Shown piece after piece: positions 44,399 to 54,564 of a stretch of DNA of 64,000 nucleotides. The DNA is from Mesostigma viride. Its lineage: Eukaryota; Streptophyta; Mesostigmatophyceae; Mesostigmatales; Mesostigmataceae. Within the stretch, counting starts at the first letter, position 1. Every line of letters begins with the position of its first letter. The DNA lies in the NCBI GenBank assembly GCA_009746045.1, contig RPFO01000310.1, positions 4,718,817 to 4,782,816 on the forward strand. The letters are read 5' to 3'. Below the pieces are notes generated by a model. The model searched no databases. It was not told the origin of the DNA and worked only from the letters and a program-made list of their open reading frames with translations. The translations under genes and the position numbers were made by a program.

Positions 44399-44862
44399 GG
44401 GTCTCGCTGCGGGTAGACCCTCGGAATTTTGTTTTTGTATTGACGTAAGGGTCTCGCTGCAGCGAGACCCCAAGGAATGTCAATTTTTCATGTTTTCATG
44501 ATGGGGGGTCTTTCTTTTCTCACCCTTAAAATGATTTGTTTTTGTATCGGTGTTAGGGTCTCGCTGCAGCGAGACCCCTACGAATGTCGACTTTTAATGT
44601 TTGCAAGATGGGAGGGGGCTTTCTTCGCTCACCCTAAAAATGATTTGTTTTTGTTTGACGTTAGGGTCTCGCTGCAGCGAGACCCCAAGGAATGTATACT
44701 TTTTTATGTTTGCATGATGGGAGGTTGCTTGTTTTCGCTCACCCTAAAAATGATTTGTTTTTGCTTGAAGTGAGGGTCTCGCTGCAGCGAGACGCCAAAG
44801 TTTTGCATTAAACTAAATGTCCCTTTTAGAATCCACGAAAGGGTCTAGCTGCAGCGAGACCC
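44399..44862. repeat. Six CTGCAG palindromes, four in about 108-bp tandem units
   Basis: Palindromes at 44399-44420, 44449-44470, 44556-44577, 44664-44685, 44774-44795 and 44841-44862. Those from 44449 to 44774 are spaced 107-110 bp by a repeated sequence (CAAGGAATGTC ... TGATTTGTTTTTGT). They precede the first recognised exon of the large plus-strand gene, so they may lie in its 5' intron or leader. Confidence 0.9.
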
Positions 44863-44939
44863 TCCCCATCGTTTTTCTGCCGGCGATTCAGATTCTGAAT
44901 GACATTTGTGAAACTTGCTTTTTTGATATTGTTCTGCAG

Positions 44940-46138
44940 ATGTCGTCCTCCTATTCCGATTCTGTCAAGGCCACTCCCGTTTCACCCAAGATGACGTCGA
45001 ACACCTCGCCGGACCGAACGGCAACGGAGGCGTTTCCTCCGTTGCAGTTCGGTCCCGTAAATGCTCTGCGAGGTCCCCCCCACCGAGTCCCCCTCGCCCT
45101 CCAAGTCCAACTTGCCCCCCAGCGAGTTGGACAGAATTATACCCCCCAACCTCTCTCGCTGCTGCGTCTCGCGCTCCGTCCCGCTCTCCGCCCCGTAAGT
45201 CTCCATCGCCGCCCCCCAAGTCGGCCGGAGCTACTGCGTCCCGCTCGCCGCCCCGCAAGTCCCCCAAGTCCCCCGCAACTGCGACCCGTTCGCCGAACCG
45301 CAAGTCCCCCTCTCCGCCCAAAGTTCCCCCCGCTACCGCGTCCCGCTCTCCTTCTCGCAAGTCCCCCTCGCCGTCAACCAAGAACCCCGCAACTGCGTCC
45401 CGCTCGCCGTCCCGCTCTCCTTCCCCCAAGTCCCGCTCGCCGCCACCCAAGTCCCCCGCTTCTGCGTCCCGCTCGCCGTCCCCCAAGCATTCCAGTTCTA
45501 AGCGTAAGCCTGCGGCCGAGTGGGTAGAGGAAGACGACCGCACCAAAGAGCTCAGGAAGCTGAGGAAGTCTATCAGTGAGCTTGTTGAGGAGGACGAGCG
45601 CGATCAGACTAACGGGAGGCCTGAAGACCCGGAATCGCCGGTTCGGGAGTCGCGTCAGAAGCGGTTGTCCGATTTGTTAGCAATGGCCGCAAGCTTTGCT
45701 GACGAATACGCGGCTCTCGACAAGAAGGACAAGGAGAAGGAGAAGGCGGAGAGGGAGGCCATCGAGAAGGCGGAGAGGGAGAGGGTGGAGAGGGAGGAGA
45801 AGGAGAGGCTGGAGAAGGCGGAGAGGGAGGAGGAGGAGAGGGAGTACAAGGAGAAAAAGGCTGCCCAGGAGAAGGAGCACAGGATCCTGGTGGCGAAGCA
45901 GAAGGAGGAGGCGAAGAAGAAGACGGAGGCGGCAGCGAAGGAATTCTTGCGGAGGAGGCCGCTCTTTTTTTGCAGATGCGACAGGAGAGGATGAAGGCGG
46001 AAGAGGCCGCGAGGAAGATGGAGGAGGAGGCTGCGAGGAAGGAGGAGGAGGCTGCGAAGGCAGTTGAGGGGGAGAAGGACGAGAACGGAGAACCCCTTCT
46101 TCACGAAGGATTTTCAGTCGATTATCAGGTATGTTTAT
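44940..46138 (+). CDS. Large charged protein gene of the 42-kb element, Ser-Pro/KE-rich exon
   Basis: The acceptor TTCTGCAG ends at 44939. The frame that fits is not the first ATG but the one reading CQGHSRFTQDDVEHLAG, then a long Ser-Arg-Ser-Pro / Lys-Ser-Pro repeat region (45180-45490), then SELVEEDERDQTN and a long Glu/Lys/Arg coiled-coil-like segment (45700-46080). One single-base break lies near 45955. The exon ends YQ/GTATGT at 46138. The 5' start is not resolved. SR/SP-type repeats resemble RNA-binding or chromatin proteins, but that is only composition. Lies in the right half of the 42-kb element and reads toward its right TIR. Confidence 0.6.
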
Positions 46139-46318
46139 TAATGTGAGACGTACATTTTTCAGATGGCTTGAACGGCGTGTGTGTATCGTAGAAAGGGTGG
46201 GATTTTATGTCATACATTGATCGTAAGGGTCTAGCTGCGGAGAGACGTTGACCTAGGAGTTAAGGTTGTTGACGACGACGACGATGTGTGGCCTTTTTTT
46301 TACTCTTGTTGTCTGCAG

Positions 46319-47367
46319 CCCTCCACGGTGGCCATTCTGAAACAGTACCTGGCTCAGACTGAGTCTGAGGCTGGGGTGAGTCGTAAAGCCGAAAAGGGCT
46401 TGAGAGGCTTGATCCGCTTTCTTTCGGCCGAGATAGCGTTTGCAGAGAAGTCCGGTGTCGTCGTGGACCGTCCGGAGTCGGCACACATAATTTGGAAGAA
46501 CGACCGCCTGGGCCGTCTTGCATTGTTCGAAGCCACACAGCGAGCCATTCATGGGAAGAGGGTCGTTGGTGACGACATGTATGAGGTTTTGAAGATCGCG
46601 CAGTCGTGCATCCTTAATCTGAAGGAGGATGTCGGACGTTACTTTCCCCGTCGTGCTTTAATATGGTCGACGCTCTTTGATGAGGTTGAAAAGTTCGAGG
46701 TCCACATTGGCTTCACATGCATCGAGGCTTCCTATATGGAAACCTTGAAAACCACTGCGTTGCATCAGCTCTTTAAACTCATGACTGGAGATATGAGAGC
46801 GGATTCGAGGGCTTCACTGTCGGAAGATGAAGTGTTTGATATTGTCAGGCAAGGATTTGTTGACACGTCCAACAGTGACTTATCGTAATTGTGCCGGGAA
46901 GAATGAATGACGTAGGAGGATTGGAGGAGCGCGCACATGAAGTGATCGCGCATTTGGACATGGCAAGAGACCACTTACTGCAATCTTTTGTTAAGTGGCG
47001 GACTGACTTTCTTGTCAGCCCGGACGCCAGCCTTTCGCGGGAAGCGGTCGCTTTCTTTTTGGATTGGGCTGGACAGGTGATCCAAAGTTTCCGGCACCGG
47101 GAGGACTTCCATGTTATTCAGACATATAAGCCATACCGGGAAGTCGTCCAGGAATGGTTGGATCAAATCTCGTTGGTTGATTGTCTCCAGAGTATCCGAA
47201 CCAAGACAGACACGGAGTGGTCTGATTTAGAGGCGGGAGGCCATTGGCAGTCCCTCGAGTTGTTCTTCGAGGCGGAATTGAGGCGGCAACTGGAAAAGGA
47301 GAGAGCCCATCAAGTGCCGATATGGCCTTTGGGGAAGATTTTGAGGAGGTGGAAGTTCTACGTTTCG
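46319..47367 (+). CDS. Large charged protein gene, helical exon 2
   Basis: Acceptor GTCTGCAG (46318), donor TCG/GTACGT (47367). Encodes a mostly helical, soluble-looking region: PSTVAILKQYLAQTESEAG, RLALFEATQRAIHGKRVVGDD, EVEKFEVHIGFTC, then LEERAHEVIAHLDMARDHLL and a C-terminal EAELRRQLEKERAHQ. A single-base break near 46880 splits it. The upstream intron (46139-46318) holds a palindrome at 46227-46248. No domain recognised. Confidence 0.6.
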
Positions 47368-47474
47368 GTACGTTAACTTGCCGATATCGTTTATCGATTT
47401 GGGTTGTTTCCATTCCCTGAATAGGGCTCTATATGCTGACCAACCTTCATGGTTTGTCCTGTCATATCATGCAG

Positions 47475-47990
47475 GGGGGCTCCATGCCAGGGGACGTATC
47501 GGAGGATTTACCTAATTTGTCAGACTTGGTTGATAAGGTGGGTGCTTGTCCGTCGAGTTTCCACGAGCATCTTACATGGGGTCTAGCTGCAGGTAGACCC
47601 TCACCCTTTTATTGAGACTGACATGTTCGGCTAATTTCAACGGTGCCCCCAACCAATCTGTTGTCTTTTTTCAGGGGGCGGCTGCGGCGATGGCTGTTGA
47701 CAGTGCTGGTATTTGGTCTGGACTCGAGATGGAAATGGTAAGCATTAAACGATATCCGGATGTCTGCATTTCGCCTGAAGTTTTAGTGAGCGCATTATGC
47801 GAAATATACAAATGTCGACTAATTTTGATTTCCAATGAGCTGTCGTATTCGGTGTTGACAGGCGGGGGGTTTGGCCTCAGCAGGCGCTGCCGGAGAGGAA
47901 GAAAACGCTGGAGGAGATGAGGATGGGGGGGATGAAAACGCTGGAGGAGATGAGGATGGGGGAGACGCTGAGGGAGAAGTGGCTGTGCAG
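47475..47990 (+). CDS. Large charged protein gene, three small exons
   Basis: Exons 47475-47537 (SMPGDVSEDLPNLSDLVDK), 47675-47737 (AMAVDSAGIWSGLEMEM) and 47862-47990 (Gly/Glu/Asp repeats ENAGGDEDGGD). Each has AG before and GTGGGT, GTAAGC or GTACGT after. The first intron (47538-47674) carries a palindrome at 47579-47600. The intron after 47990 holds a degenerate one near 48034-48058. Acidic repeats are directly duplicated. Confidence 0.55.
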
Positions 47991-48116
47991 GTACGTTCAT
48001 CCGCCGCGAGTTCGTGTGATTTTTTTCGTGCTGAGGGGTATCTCCGCAGAGAGACGATGGTGCAACAATCGAACTGAGGTCAAGTCCCTTCTTGTTCGTT
48101 TTTTTTTGTCATGCAG

Positions 48117-48655
48117 GCGGGGGCTGTCGCTGGGGGTACTGCGGGGGGGAAGGCGGCGAAGCCCATTGACAGTATGAAAGGGAAAAGCTGGATTCCCGCA
48201 AGAAGGTTGCGAAGGATCATATTATTGCTGTTGGCCTGATCATGCTTAAGTCTCCGCCCGATGGCGTCGATTCGGAGGGACCTGCGGGGTCCGAGTTTCG
48301 CAAGTACCTGACACGACTTGAGGCGGAAGTCGATGCCGATTTCGATACGGAGGTGTTGGGTGACGCTACCTTTAAGAGTGAATTGGCATATGAATTCGCA
48401 AATCTGGTGAAGTCGAAAGCCACCAAGAATTTCAAGTGGCAGCCTAAGGAGTACTCAGAGGCAAAGGTTGACAAGATCGAGAAATTCATGAAGGCTGATT
48501 TTCGTCGTCGGGCCGCTGAGGGAAAAAGGGCGCTGAATGCGGTGGCAAAGGCCAACAGTAAGAAGAACGCGGAGGCGAAGGCGGCGGAGAAGGAGGCGAA
48601 GAAGGCGGAGAAGGAGAAGGCTAAGGAGGCCAAGAAGCAGCAGAAAACTGGACAG
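48117..48655 (+). CDS. Large charged protein gene, exon with Lys/Ala-rich tail
   Basis: Acceptor CATGCAG (48116), donor ACAG/GTACG (48655). Begins AGAVAGGTAGGKAAKPIDS, shifts frame near 48185, then reads VGLIMLKSPPDGVDSEGP, FRKYLTRLEAEVDADFDTEV and a Lys/Ala/Glu coiled-coil-like tail (AKANSKKNAEAKAAEKEAKK). The following intron holds a degenerate palindrome at 48678-48700. Confidence 0.55.
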
Positions 48656-48844
48656 GTACGATTGTTGTGAAAATTTAGACCTCTCGCTGCGGGTAGACGC
48701 TGACCGGCTGCGGGACTTGGTGTTTAGTGTCAGTAAGGTACTATTCCAACAGAACTTTGTTCGTCCCTGAACAGGATGTCGTGGTCGGCCTAAAGATTAC
48801 TGACTTGAGCAAATCCTGCGGTCCTTTTCGATTTTTTACTTCAG

Positions 48845-50012
48845 GATGACGGGGGGGACGAAGACGCCACGGTGGAGAAGAAGTTACCTGGTCATGACGC
48901 CGTGTTCGCGCTGGTGAAGGATATGCTCAAGTACTGCTCGAGTAGGCGGATGGCGGACGTCGATGACCTGCCAAACTGGCCCGAGTTCTCCCCCTTTCTT
49001 GAGCTGCTCCGGTCACTCAACAAGCTTTTTAAGGAGGGGGTGCTCACGAGCAGTGGGAACCCGGACACCGACCCTATCATTGAAAGCTGGAAGCCTTCGA
49101 AAAAGGTCGACTCGAACAAGGAGGTCAGGGACCAGAACATCCGGAAGGCCAATACTCTCAGGGAAACGCGTTGGATTCGGCCGGCCGATTTTAAGCAGAC
49201 CGGATGTTTCAGTATGCGGATCCAGACGGTCAACGCGCTTATTTTGCCAGAGGCTTTGAGGCAGCGGCGTTTAAACCTTGAAACCATTAAGGAGAACGGC
49301 CGCATTCTCCTCAATGCGCGGGACAACGCCTTGCACTTCAAGGTTGTTGTCCCGGTCTGGCAGTTCCCTTTCCAGGCGCTTGCCGAATCTCAACCTGACC
49401 TGTTCGACAAGCAAATCTTGTGCATGCCGGATTTCGTCAAGTGGCTGAAGCATTCACCACGGCGCCAAGATTGACGCGGAGGATGTGGGGTCCAGGTACT
49501 TCCGGCCCCTTTCGGATACTGAAGTCGACGTGTGGCTTAACACGGAGTCCACCACCTCTTTCCTCGCGAGAGGACTTGAGTGGCGTACCTACGCCAGGGT
49601 GGACGAGGTGGAAGCAGTTTTGCCTCAGGAGATCGAGGGCAGTCGGCAAGTTTTCAACCTGCTGTGCAATACTGCGATGAAGTCCTACGATCCGAAATTT
49701 TTTGAGGAACGGGTACCGGTACCGTATCTGGTTCTCCGGTACGCGGTGGTGGATGGGAACCACTACTTTAAGGGGTTAAAGTCGTTTCTCAGGGGGCCGG
49801 ATGGCGGGTGGGGAGAGGTTCGGGCAATGATGTGCGAGGGTGGGGCGGAGTCCAATTTCGCAAATACTCCTAAGGAGGCGGAGCACGCCTTCCAGGACCT
49901 GTTGCGGAAATTCCGTGGTGGTTACATGGGTACGAACGTCATTCTTCTCAAGGGTGGCGACCTGCTCCCGTCGTGGAGTGAGCTGCGAAATCTACCTAAG
50001 GCAAAAGAAGAT
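48845..50012 (+). CDS. Large charged protein gene, long conserved-looking exon
   Basis: Acceptor CTTCAG (48844), donor GAT/GTAAGC (50012). About 390 residues of globular character: GHDAVFALVKDMLKYCSSRR, FLELLRSLNKLFKEGVL, LRETRWIRPADFKQTGCF, KVVVPVWQFPFQALAESQPD, then (after a single-base break near 49462) GSRYFRPLSDTEVDVWLN and VPYLVLRYAVVDGNHYFKGL. Varied composition makes this the best region for a homology search. No family recognised. Confidence 0.6.
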
Positions 50013-50267
50013 GTAAGCTATCTATTTTGGCAGGGTCTAGCTGCGGGTAGACCCTCGGAATTTTCGTGGTTGTTTTTTGTGTGCGCTTCAAGTTTTTTGC
50101 GAGGGTCTCGCTGCAGCTAGACCCTCTCCTTTTTTTTGTTGGAATTTTCGTTGCGTATTGTCGGCCGTTTCTTTTTCGAATTTTGTTAGGGTCTATCCGC
50201 AGCTATACCCCTCGCCTTTTATGACTGAGTTTTGTCGTTGCTCGCTCGATGTTAATTGATGTCGCAG
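50013..50267 (+). other. Intron with three CTGCAG-type palindromes
   Basis: Palindromes at 50033-50054, 50103-50124 and 50189-50210, the first two followed by CT-rich tracts. The donor GTAAGC and acceptor GTCGCAG bound the 255-bp intron. Confidence 0.75.
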
Positions 50268-51450
50268 GCGGTGCTGACCGGCAAGCTGGAGAAGCTGTTC
50301 GACATCGCCAAGGGGGCGAATTCGGAGGACTTAGCCGTGGCGGATCGTACGCTGGGCCAGGCGTTGCTTGACGTGTGGAACTACAACAAGCTATATCTAT
50401 ACGGCAAAGTCACGCGTGGGAAGGGCCACTATATTGCGGATGGCCACTACACCAATCTGCTCACGTACATCCTCCCGGCTATGCGGCAAGCGGGGGGAAG
50501 GGAAGGGAATGTGGAGCCGGCAGCGGTGGATGTACACGAGGAGGAAGCAGAAGGAAAGAAAAAGCCGGCCCACAGCATTGCTTCAGTGCATTCCGCTTAC
50601 AGTCGCACGCTGGCCAACACGTTTCTCCGTCTGACACAGGAGCAGACTGATGATCCTGCCTCAACGAAACCCGCGCCTGAGGAGGTGATGATGCAAAGGT
50701 GCAAATTCGCCAATGCAGAGGGGGAGAAGAAAGGCCAGAAGGTCTCTTGGACTTCTTTCAGGAACTTGGCCAGCCTTCCTATGATGGACGCCGTGATCGA
50801 TTGCATCATGAGCTGCCAGGTTGGACCGGAAAAGCTCACCAAGTTGGTGGAGATCGCCAAGGATGTGCTGGAGTGCCTGCGGCTGACCATTTGCGCCAGA
50901 TTCAAGGAGGATGAGACGCTGGAAGCGCAATGCAAGGACGCAAATGGCAAGGAGTTTGTGGCGTCTCATATTTTCGAACTCGTCTTCAATCTCCATCCTC
51001 TCGCTCGGCCGGTCGGCAGGAAGGAGATTGTGGCCAGATACCGGGAATTTTGGGATGTGGCCGTCATCATAACGAGGAACATCGCCTACCTTCTTAAAGC
51101 CAAAAAACACGCCGCACATCTGAGGATTCCGAGAAAGGATATCAGTAATGGCAAGATCGACTTTCAGGAGATTCTGCTAAAAGAGAGCGAGGACAAGACG
51201 GTGGGTTTGGCACTTTTGGCTCCGGAAGCGTTCAGGAAGTACGCTCCAAAAGTTGGATTACTCGAAGGGGGGTGAAGGAGGCGGCGATGAAGGGGCCGGT
51301 GAAGGGGCTGGAGAAGGGGAAGGGGAAGGGGAAGGGACGGAGAAGAAGGAGAGGAGGCGAAGGAGGAGGAGGAGTGGGACGTGAAGTATGAGTGGCAGAG
51401 TGTGGACTGGGGCCGTCGCCGGGTCTGGTTTTGCTGTCAGGACTAGACGG
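50268..51450 (+). CDS. Large charged protein gene, helical exon
   Basis: Reads AVLTGKLEKLFDIAKGANSE, TLGQALLDVWNYNKLYLYGK, then an acidic insert, SIASVHSAYSRTLANTFLRL, LPMMDAVIDCIMSCQVGPEK, ASHIFELVFNLHPLARPVG and FWDVAVIITRNIAYLLKAKK. A frame shift at 51268 (in GGGGGG) leads into Gly/Glu repeats and EEEEWDVKYEWQSVDWGRR. About 330 residues before the shift look globular and helical. No family recognised. Confidence 0.6.
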
Positions 51451-52800
51451 TGATGATGATGACAAGTCGCTCGTCAAGCAGGTGGCAGGCGAGGTTGCCT
51501 CAGCTTCAGCCCGCCCCTTTCCCTTGGGCAGGTCCCTTCCGTGCCTGAGCCTGCTGAACTTGGCGAACATTTGGGGTGATAAGTGGAGTAACTTTCAGAG
51601 AGGGTGGTGGGCGTTCGGTCCTTGCCCGAAGCTTCGACATTCCCCAACCGGGCGGGATGTACGATCATGTGCTGAAGGCTTGCGCCCACGAGTTTTTCTC
51701 CAGGTTCGAACCGATGGTGATCGTGTTTGGTACCGAGACGGAGATTAAGGGGTTTCAAGAGATAGTGGAAAGGATCGGGAAAGGGAGTGAATTGTGGGAG
51801 CGGCTTGAACAGGGGGAAGGTGATGGGGGGCCTAGGCTCGGAAGGGCGAAGAAGCGAAAAGCTTCCCACGAAGCTGGGGGATTGTCCGCCGTGGTGGAGA
51901 GGGATGACCAACAGTTGTTGGAGGGAGGGGATGGAGGGGATGGAGGTCCGGCAGGAGGGTCTAACCGCGGAGAGACCCCCGTCGAGGTCAGAACGCAGCA
52001 GGCCGAACAGATGACGGGGCCTGAAGGTGATTCGGATCCGCCTGCGGCGAAGAAGCCCGCTTCTCAAGTGACTCGACGGGCAGTCGTGTCACTTGTTGAG
52101 GATGATGGAGGTGGGCCTTCCAAGCCTGCCGCGTCGCAGACCGTTTTTCAGGTTCCGAAGAAGCAGCTTCGGGTTCCCCCGCCGACTCTGCCCACCCCGG
52201 CGCCTCTGCCCACCCCGGCGCCTCTGCCCAGTTCTCAGGTACCGAAGAAGCAGCTTCGGGTTCCCCCGCCGACTCTGGCCATTTCTCAGGTACCGAAGAA
52301 GCAGCTTCGTAAGCCAGTTGTGGCAGTGGCTGATTCGGACGACGATGCTGAGGAGGAGGAGGAGGAGGACGACGACGATGCTGAGGAGGAGGAGGGGGAG
52401 GAGGAGGAGGAGGAGGAGGAGGAGCAGCACGTTGCTACCAAGAAATCCGCCAAGGGTGGGAAGGCTGCGGAGCACGTTGCTTCCAAGAAATCGGCCAAGG
52501 TGGGGAAGCCTCCCAAGCCTGCCCTGCCTCAGAAACGGCGTCGAAAAGCAGTTGTGCTTTCAGATTCGGACGATGAGGAGGCGAAGGAGGAGGAGGATGG
52601 CGGCGGAGAGGAGGAGGACGGGGGAAAGGGGCGCGTTCAGCTTCCAAGAAGCTACCCAAGACCGCGAAGACTGCCAAGGTTGCCGAGCCCGCCAAACCCG
52701 CCCCGGCGCCTGCCCCCCACCCCCAGACGGGGTCTACCTGCGAGCAGAGGTCGAAGGAAAAGGCCAAAAAGGGTAAGAAAAAATCTGCGAGTGAATTCTG
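51451..52800 (+). CDS. Large charged protein gene, acidic/basic low-complexity exon
   Basis: Frame from about 51576: SFDIPQPGGMYDHVLKACAHEFF, EIKGFQEIVERIGKGSELWERL, then disordered sequence with three copies of QVPKKQLR, acidic runs (DDDAEEEEEEDDDD) and repeats HVATKKSAKGGK / HVASKKSAKVGK, ending KSASEFW at GTATGT (52800). A palindrome relative (51957-51978, centre CCGCGG) is translated in frame as GGSNRGETP, so one copy sits in coding sequence. Junction with the previous exon (51420-51570) is not resolved. Confidence 0.55.
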
Positions 52801-52895
52801 GTATGTAGAGTGTTTTGATTTTTCACGGTTGGCAGTCCGATTTCTACTAACTCGATTTTAGTCATGCGTTGATGGCATGATCGGTTTGCTCGCAG

Positions 52896-53458
52896 GTAAT
52901 GAGGATGTGGAGCAGTTACTTCGCTTGGCTAATGTGGCGGTGGGCTTCGGACCAGCGGCTGTACATGCTGACACTTCCGGACGGGAGGAGCCTAAGGGGG
53001 CGGAAGACAGTCAGGCGGGCGATGAGGATGATGACAAGCCCACGTTGGAAATGAGACTTATGGACGGGGAAATGGGGTTCGGAGCACCAGAGGCCTTTTG
53101 GTGTGATGGGTGGACTTTAGCCATTATGCAAGCAGGGAACAAGGATACGGCTACGCCAATGTATGCCAAGCTAGAAGACGTCATGCTTTATGGGCAGGTG
53201 TCTGGATACGACACCAAGTGGAGGGACGTCGCATTTAAGTTTTTCGCTGAGGGGGAGAAGGGAGGGAAGTTGAAGAACAAGTTGTGGTGGATGCCGCTGG
53301 ACTACGCGATGAAGGTGGTAAAGCTGACGGATGGCAAGAGCTGGAAGGATGTGGAAGTCTGGGCGCCTGCAAAGGAGATCGATAAGAAGAGGAGGAACTC
53401 GAAAACGGAACAGCAGATCGCGGAAGCGAAATTACGGAAGAGGCCCTCGAAAGTGTGA
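52896..53458 (+). CDS. Large charged protein gene, last exon
   Basis: The acceptor GCTCGCAG ends at 52895. Reads EDVEQLLRLANVAVGFGPA, an acidic stretch, EMGFGAPEAFWCDGWTLAIM, YGQVSGYDTKWRDVAFKFFA, LWWMPLDYAMKVVKLTDGKS and a Lys/Arg-rich end, with stop at 53456-53458. About 190 residues, the second half globular. The stop lies about 220 bp from the right TIR. Confidence 0.65.
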
Positions 53459-53679
53459 GGGAAAGTTAGCACTTGGACATGCGCTGGCAATGCTCGTCCT
53501 ATGGTTAATACAAAGGTTAGGATGATGTCGAGTCTCTCCACGTAAAATTTACATGAATTACTAACTTTCAAGCCTCTCGATGTGGAATGTACGCTCAAAT
53601 TGACATGAATTAAGCATTATGACACCAAATTAGCTCGAAAATACGCGATCGGACGCCAAATTCGCGCGAAAAAAAGATA

Positions 53680-53752
53680 TCGGACGATTGAAACTAGCGT
53701 TTTTTTCTTGCAAAATGCGCCAAAAATGACCCCATTCCGCGTGGGACCACCC
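53680..53752 (-). repeat. Right terminal inverted repeat of the 42-kb element
   Basis: Inverted copy of 11630-11704, ending CGTGGGACCACCC at 53752 and followed by TTGG. It contains a 10-bp insertion (GGCGCATTTT region) relative to the left copy. The subterminal stretch 53459-53680 has no gene. Confidence 0.88.
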
Positions 53753-53756
53753 TTGG

Positions 53757-54075
53757 CGGTGCTTGCTCGGTTGCCAGATGACTTGATGTGCTCTCTTTCC
53801 CGCAATGTCATGTGTAAGTACATTTCTGCCTCCCCTGGGTTGGTCTTACATGGGGTGGACTATGAGCGGCCTATTCACTTGTCCGCGTATTGTGATATAT
53901 AGCAGTTTGGATAGTGCTAATACCTCTAAGCTCCGTGGGCGCTGTGCCGCTGTGGTGCTTTTGAGTAATTCTGCCACTGTCCATGTCCCTGAATCTTCCC
54001 CTTCACCCTTTGCGTACGGTTTTCTCGCTTACATCGGCAGGTGTATGTGGGTAGTGACACTGCAGAGGCTCGTGC
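53757..54075 (+). pseudogene. Copia C RT/RNase H continuation beyond the 42-kb element
   Basis: Begins LARLPDDLMCSLS right after the TTGG duplication, matching IARLPDDMLVEL of copia A at the equivalent place. Continues with ISASPGLVLHGVDYERPIHLSAYCD and the RNase H start, with one stop near 53900, then GRCAAVVLLS and DTAEARA. It is cut at 54075 by a solo LTR and resumes at 54565. Confidence 0.85.
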
Positions 54076-54559
54076 AGTAATTAGAATATGAACGACCGAC
54101 TTGGTACAATGCTTGAGAACACAGAGTGCTGAGAGCAATGAATTGCTTGGTTCATTAGAAAATAGGTTTACCCTTTATCAACGTTCCTCTCACTGGCTGC
54201 GCCGCCAGTGACCGTTGGGTGCAGACCGTTGGCCCGAGGCCGCACGATGACAGGTAGCAGTCTAGTCACTGCATCGTGTGATCACAGATCAATGCACGCT
54301 GCAGTACGGTCCCTATCTAGGATACTCTAGTACCGTCCAATGACAGGACACTACGTATACTGGGTACTGACATCTGTCACGTACCCCAGTACCCAAAGTA
54401 CCTATCTAGGGAAACGTATGCGACTCGACTAGCATTCCTATCTGCATAGCCCACGTGGTATTTATATTCACATACCAACGTAGGTTTACAAGGCTTATTC
54501 ATACGTTGTATTCACAATGCCTTTGAGACTTAGTCTACAGCAAAGCATGGAGACTAACT
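54076..54559 (-). mobile_element. Solo LTR of the copia B family
   Basis: A 484-bp inverted, diverged copy of the copia B LTR (13354-13836) with 5-bp duplication CGTGC (54071-54075 and 54560-54564). Termini AGT...AACT. Removing it rejoins the RNase H frame of copia C (EARA then FCETAEEL). A solo LTR results from recombination between two LTRs of one insertion. Confidence 0.92.
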
Positions 54560-54564
54560 CGTGC

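Larger units (their letters stand above)
11630..53752. mobile_element. 42.1-kb DNA transposon with TIRs and TTGG target duplication (Sola-like candidate)
   Basis: Left end GGGTGGTCCCACGCGG (11630 on) is repeated inverted at the right end (up to 53752). Similarity continues inward over about 65-75 bp with a 10-bp gap. TTGG flanks both ends (11626-11629 and 53753-53756). Copia C RT codons stop at the left TTGG and resume in frame at the right TTGG, giving the expected order SPDL then AVLARLPDD. The element holds a DDD-type transposase gene, a large multi-exon gene, a small gene and a private set of CTGCAG-centred palindromes. Sola elements are known to use DDD transposases and 4-bp duplications, hence the tentative family. 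About 23 kb of its length is due to later insertions (copia A, copia B with its CACTA-like passenger, the hAT and the 24-kb TIR element), leaving roughly 19 kb of original element. Confidence 0.85.

Noticed and set aside
44817-45527. Protein starting at ATG 44940 (MSSSYSDSV...) rich in Arg/Pro/Leu
   Set aside because: The alternate frame gives the Ser-Arg-Ser-Pro repeats and joins the Glu/Lys region downstream without interruption, so the ATG frame is a shadow; the exon begins at the acceptor 44939.
12800-53700. Giant virus or Polinton/Maverick insertion as an explanation of the 42-kb unit
   Set aside because: No capsid, packaging ATPase, protein-primed polymerase B or adenovirus-type protease was recognised, and the 4-bp duplication with short TIRs does not fit the 5-6 bp duplications and long TIRs of Polintons.
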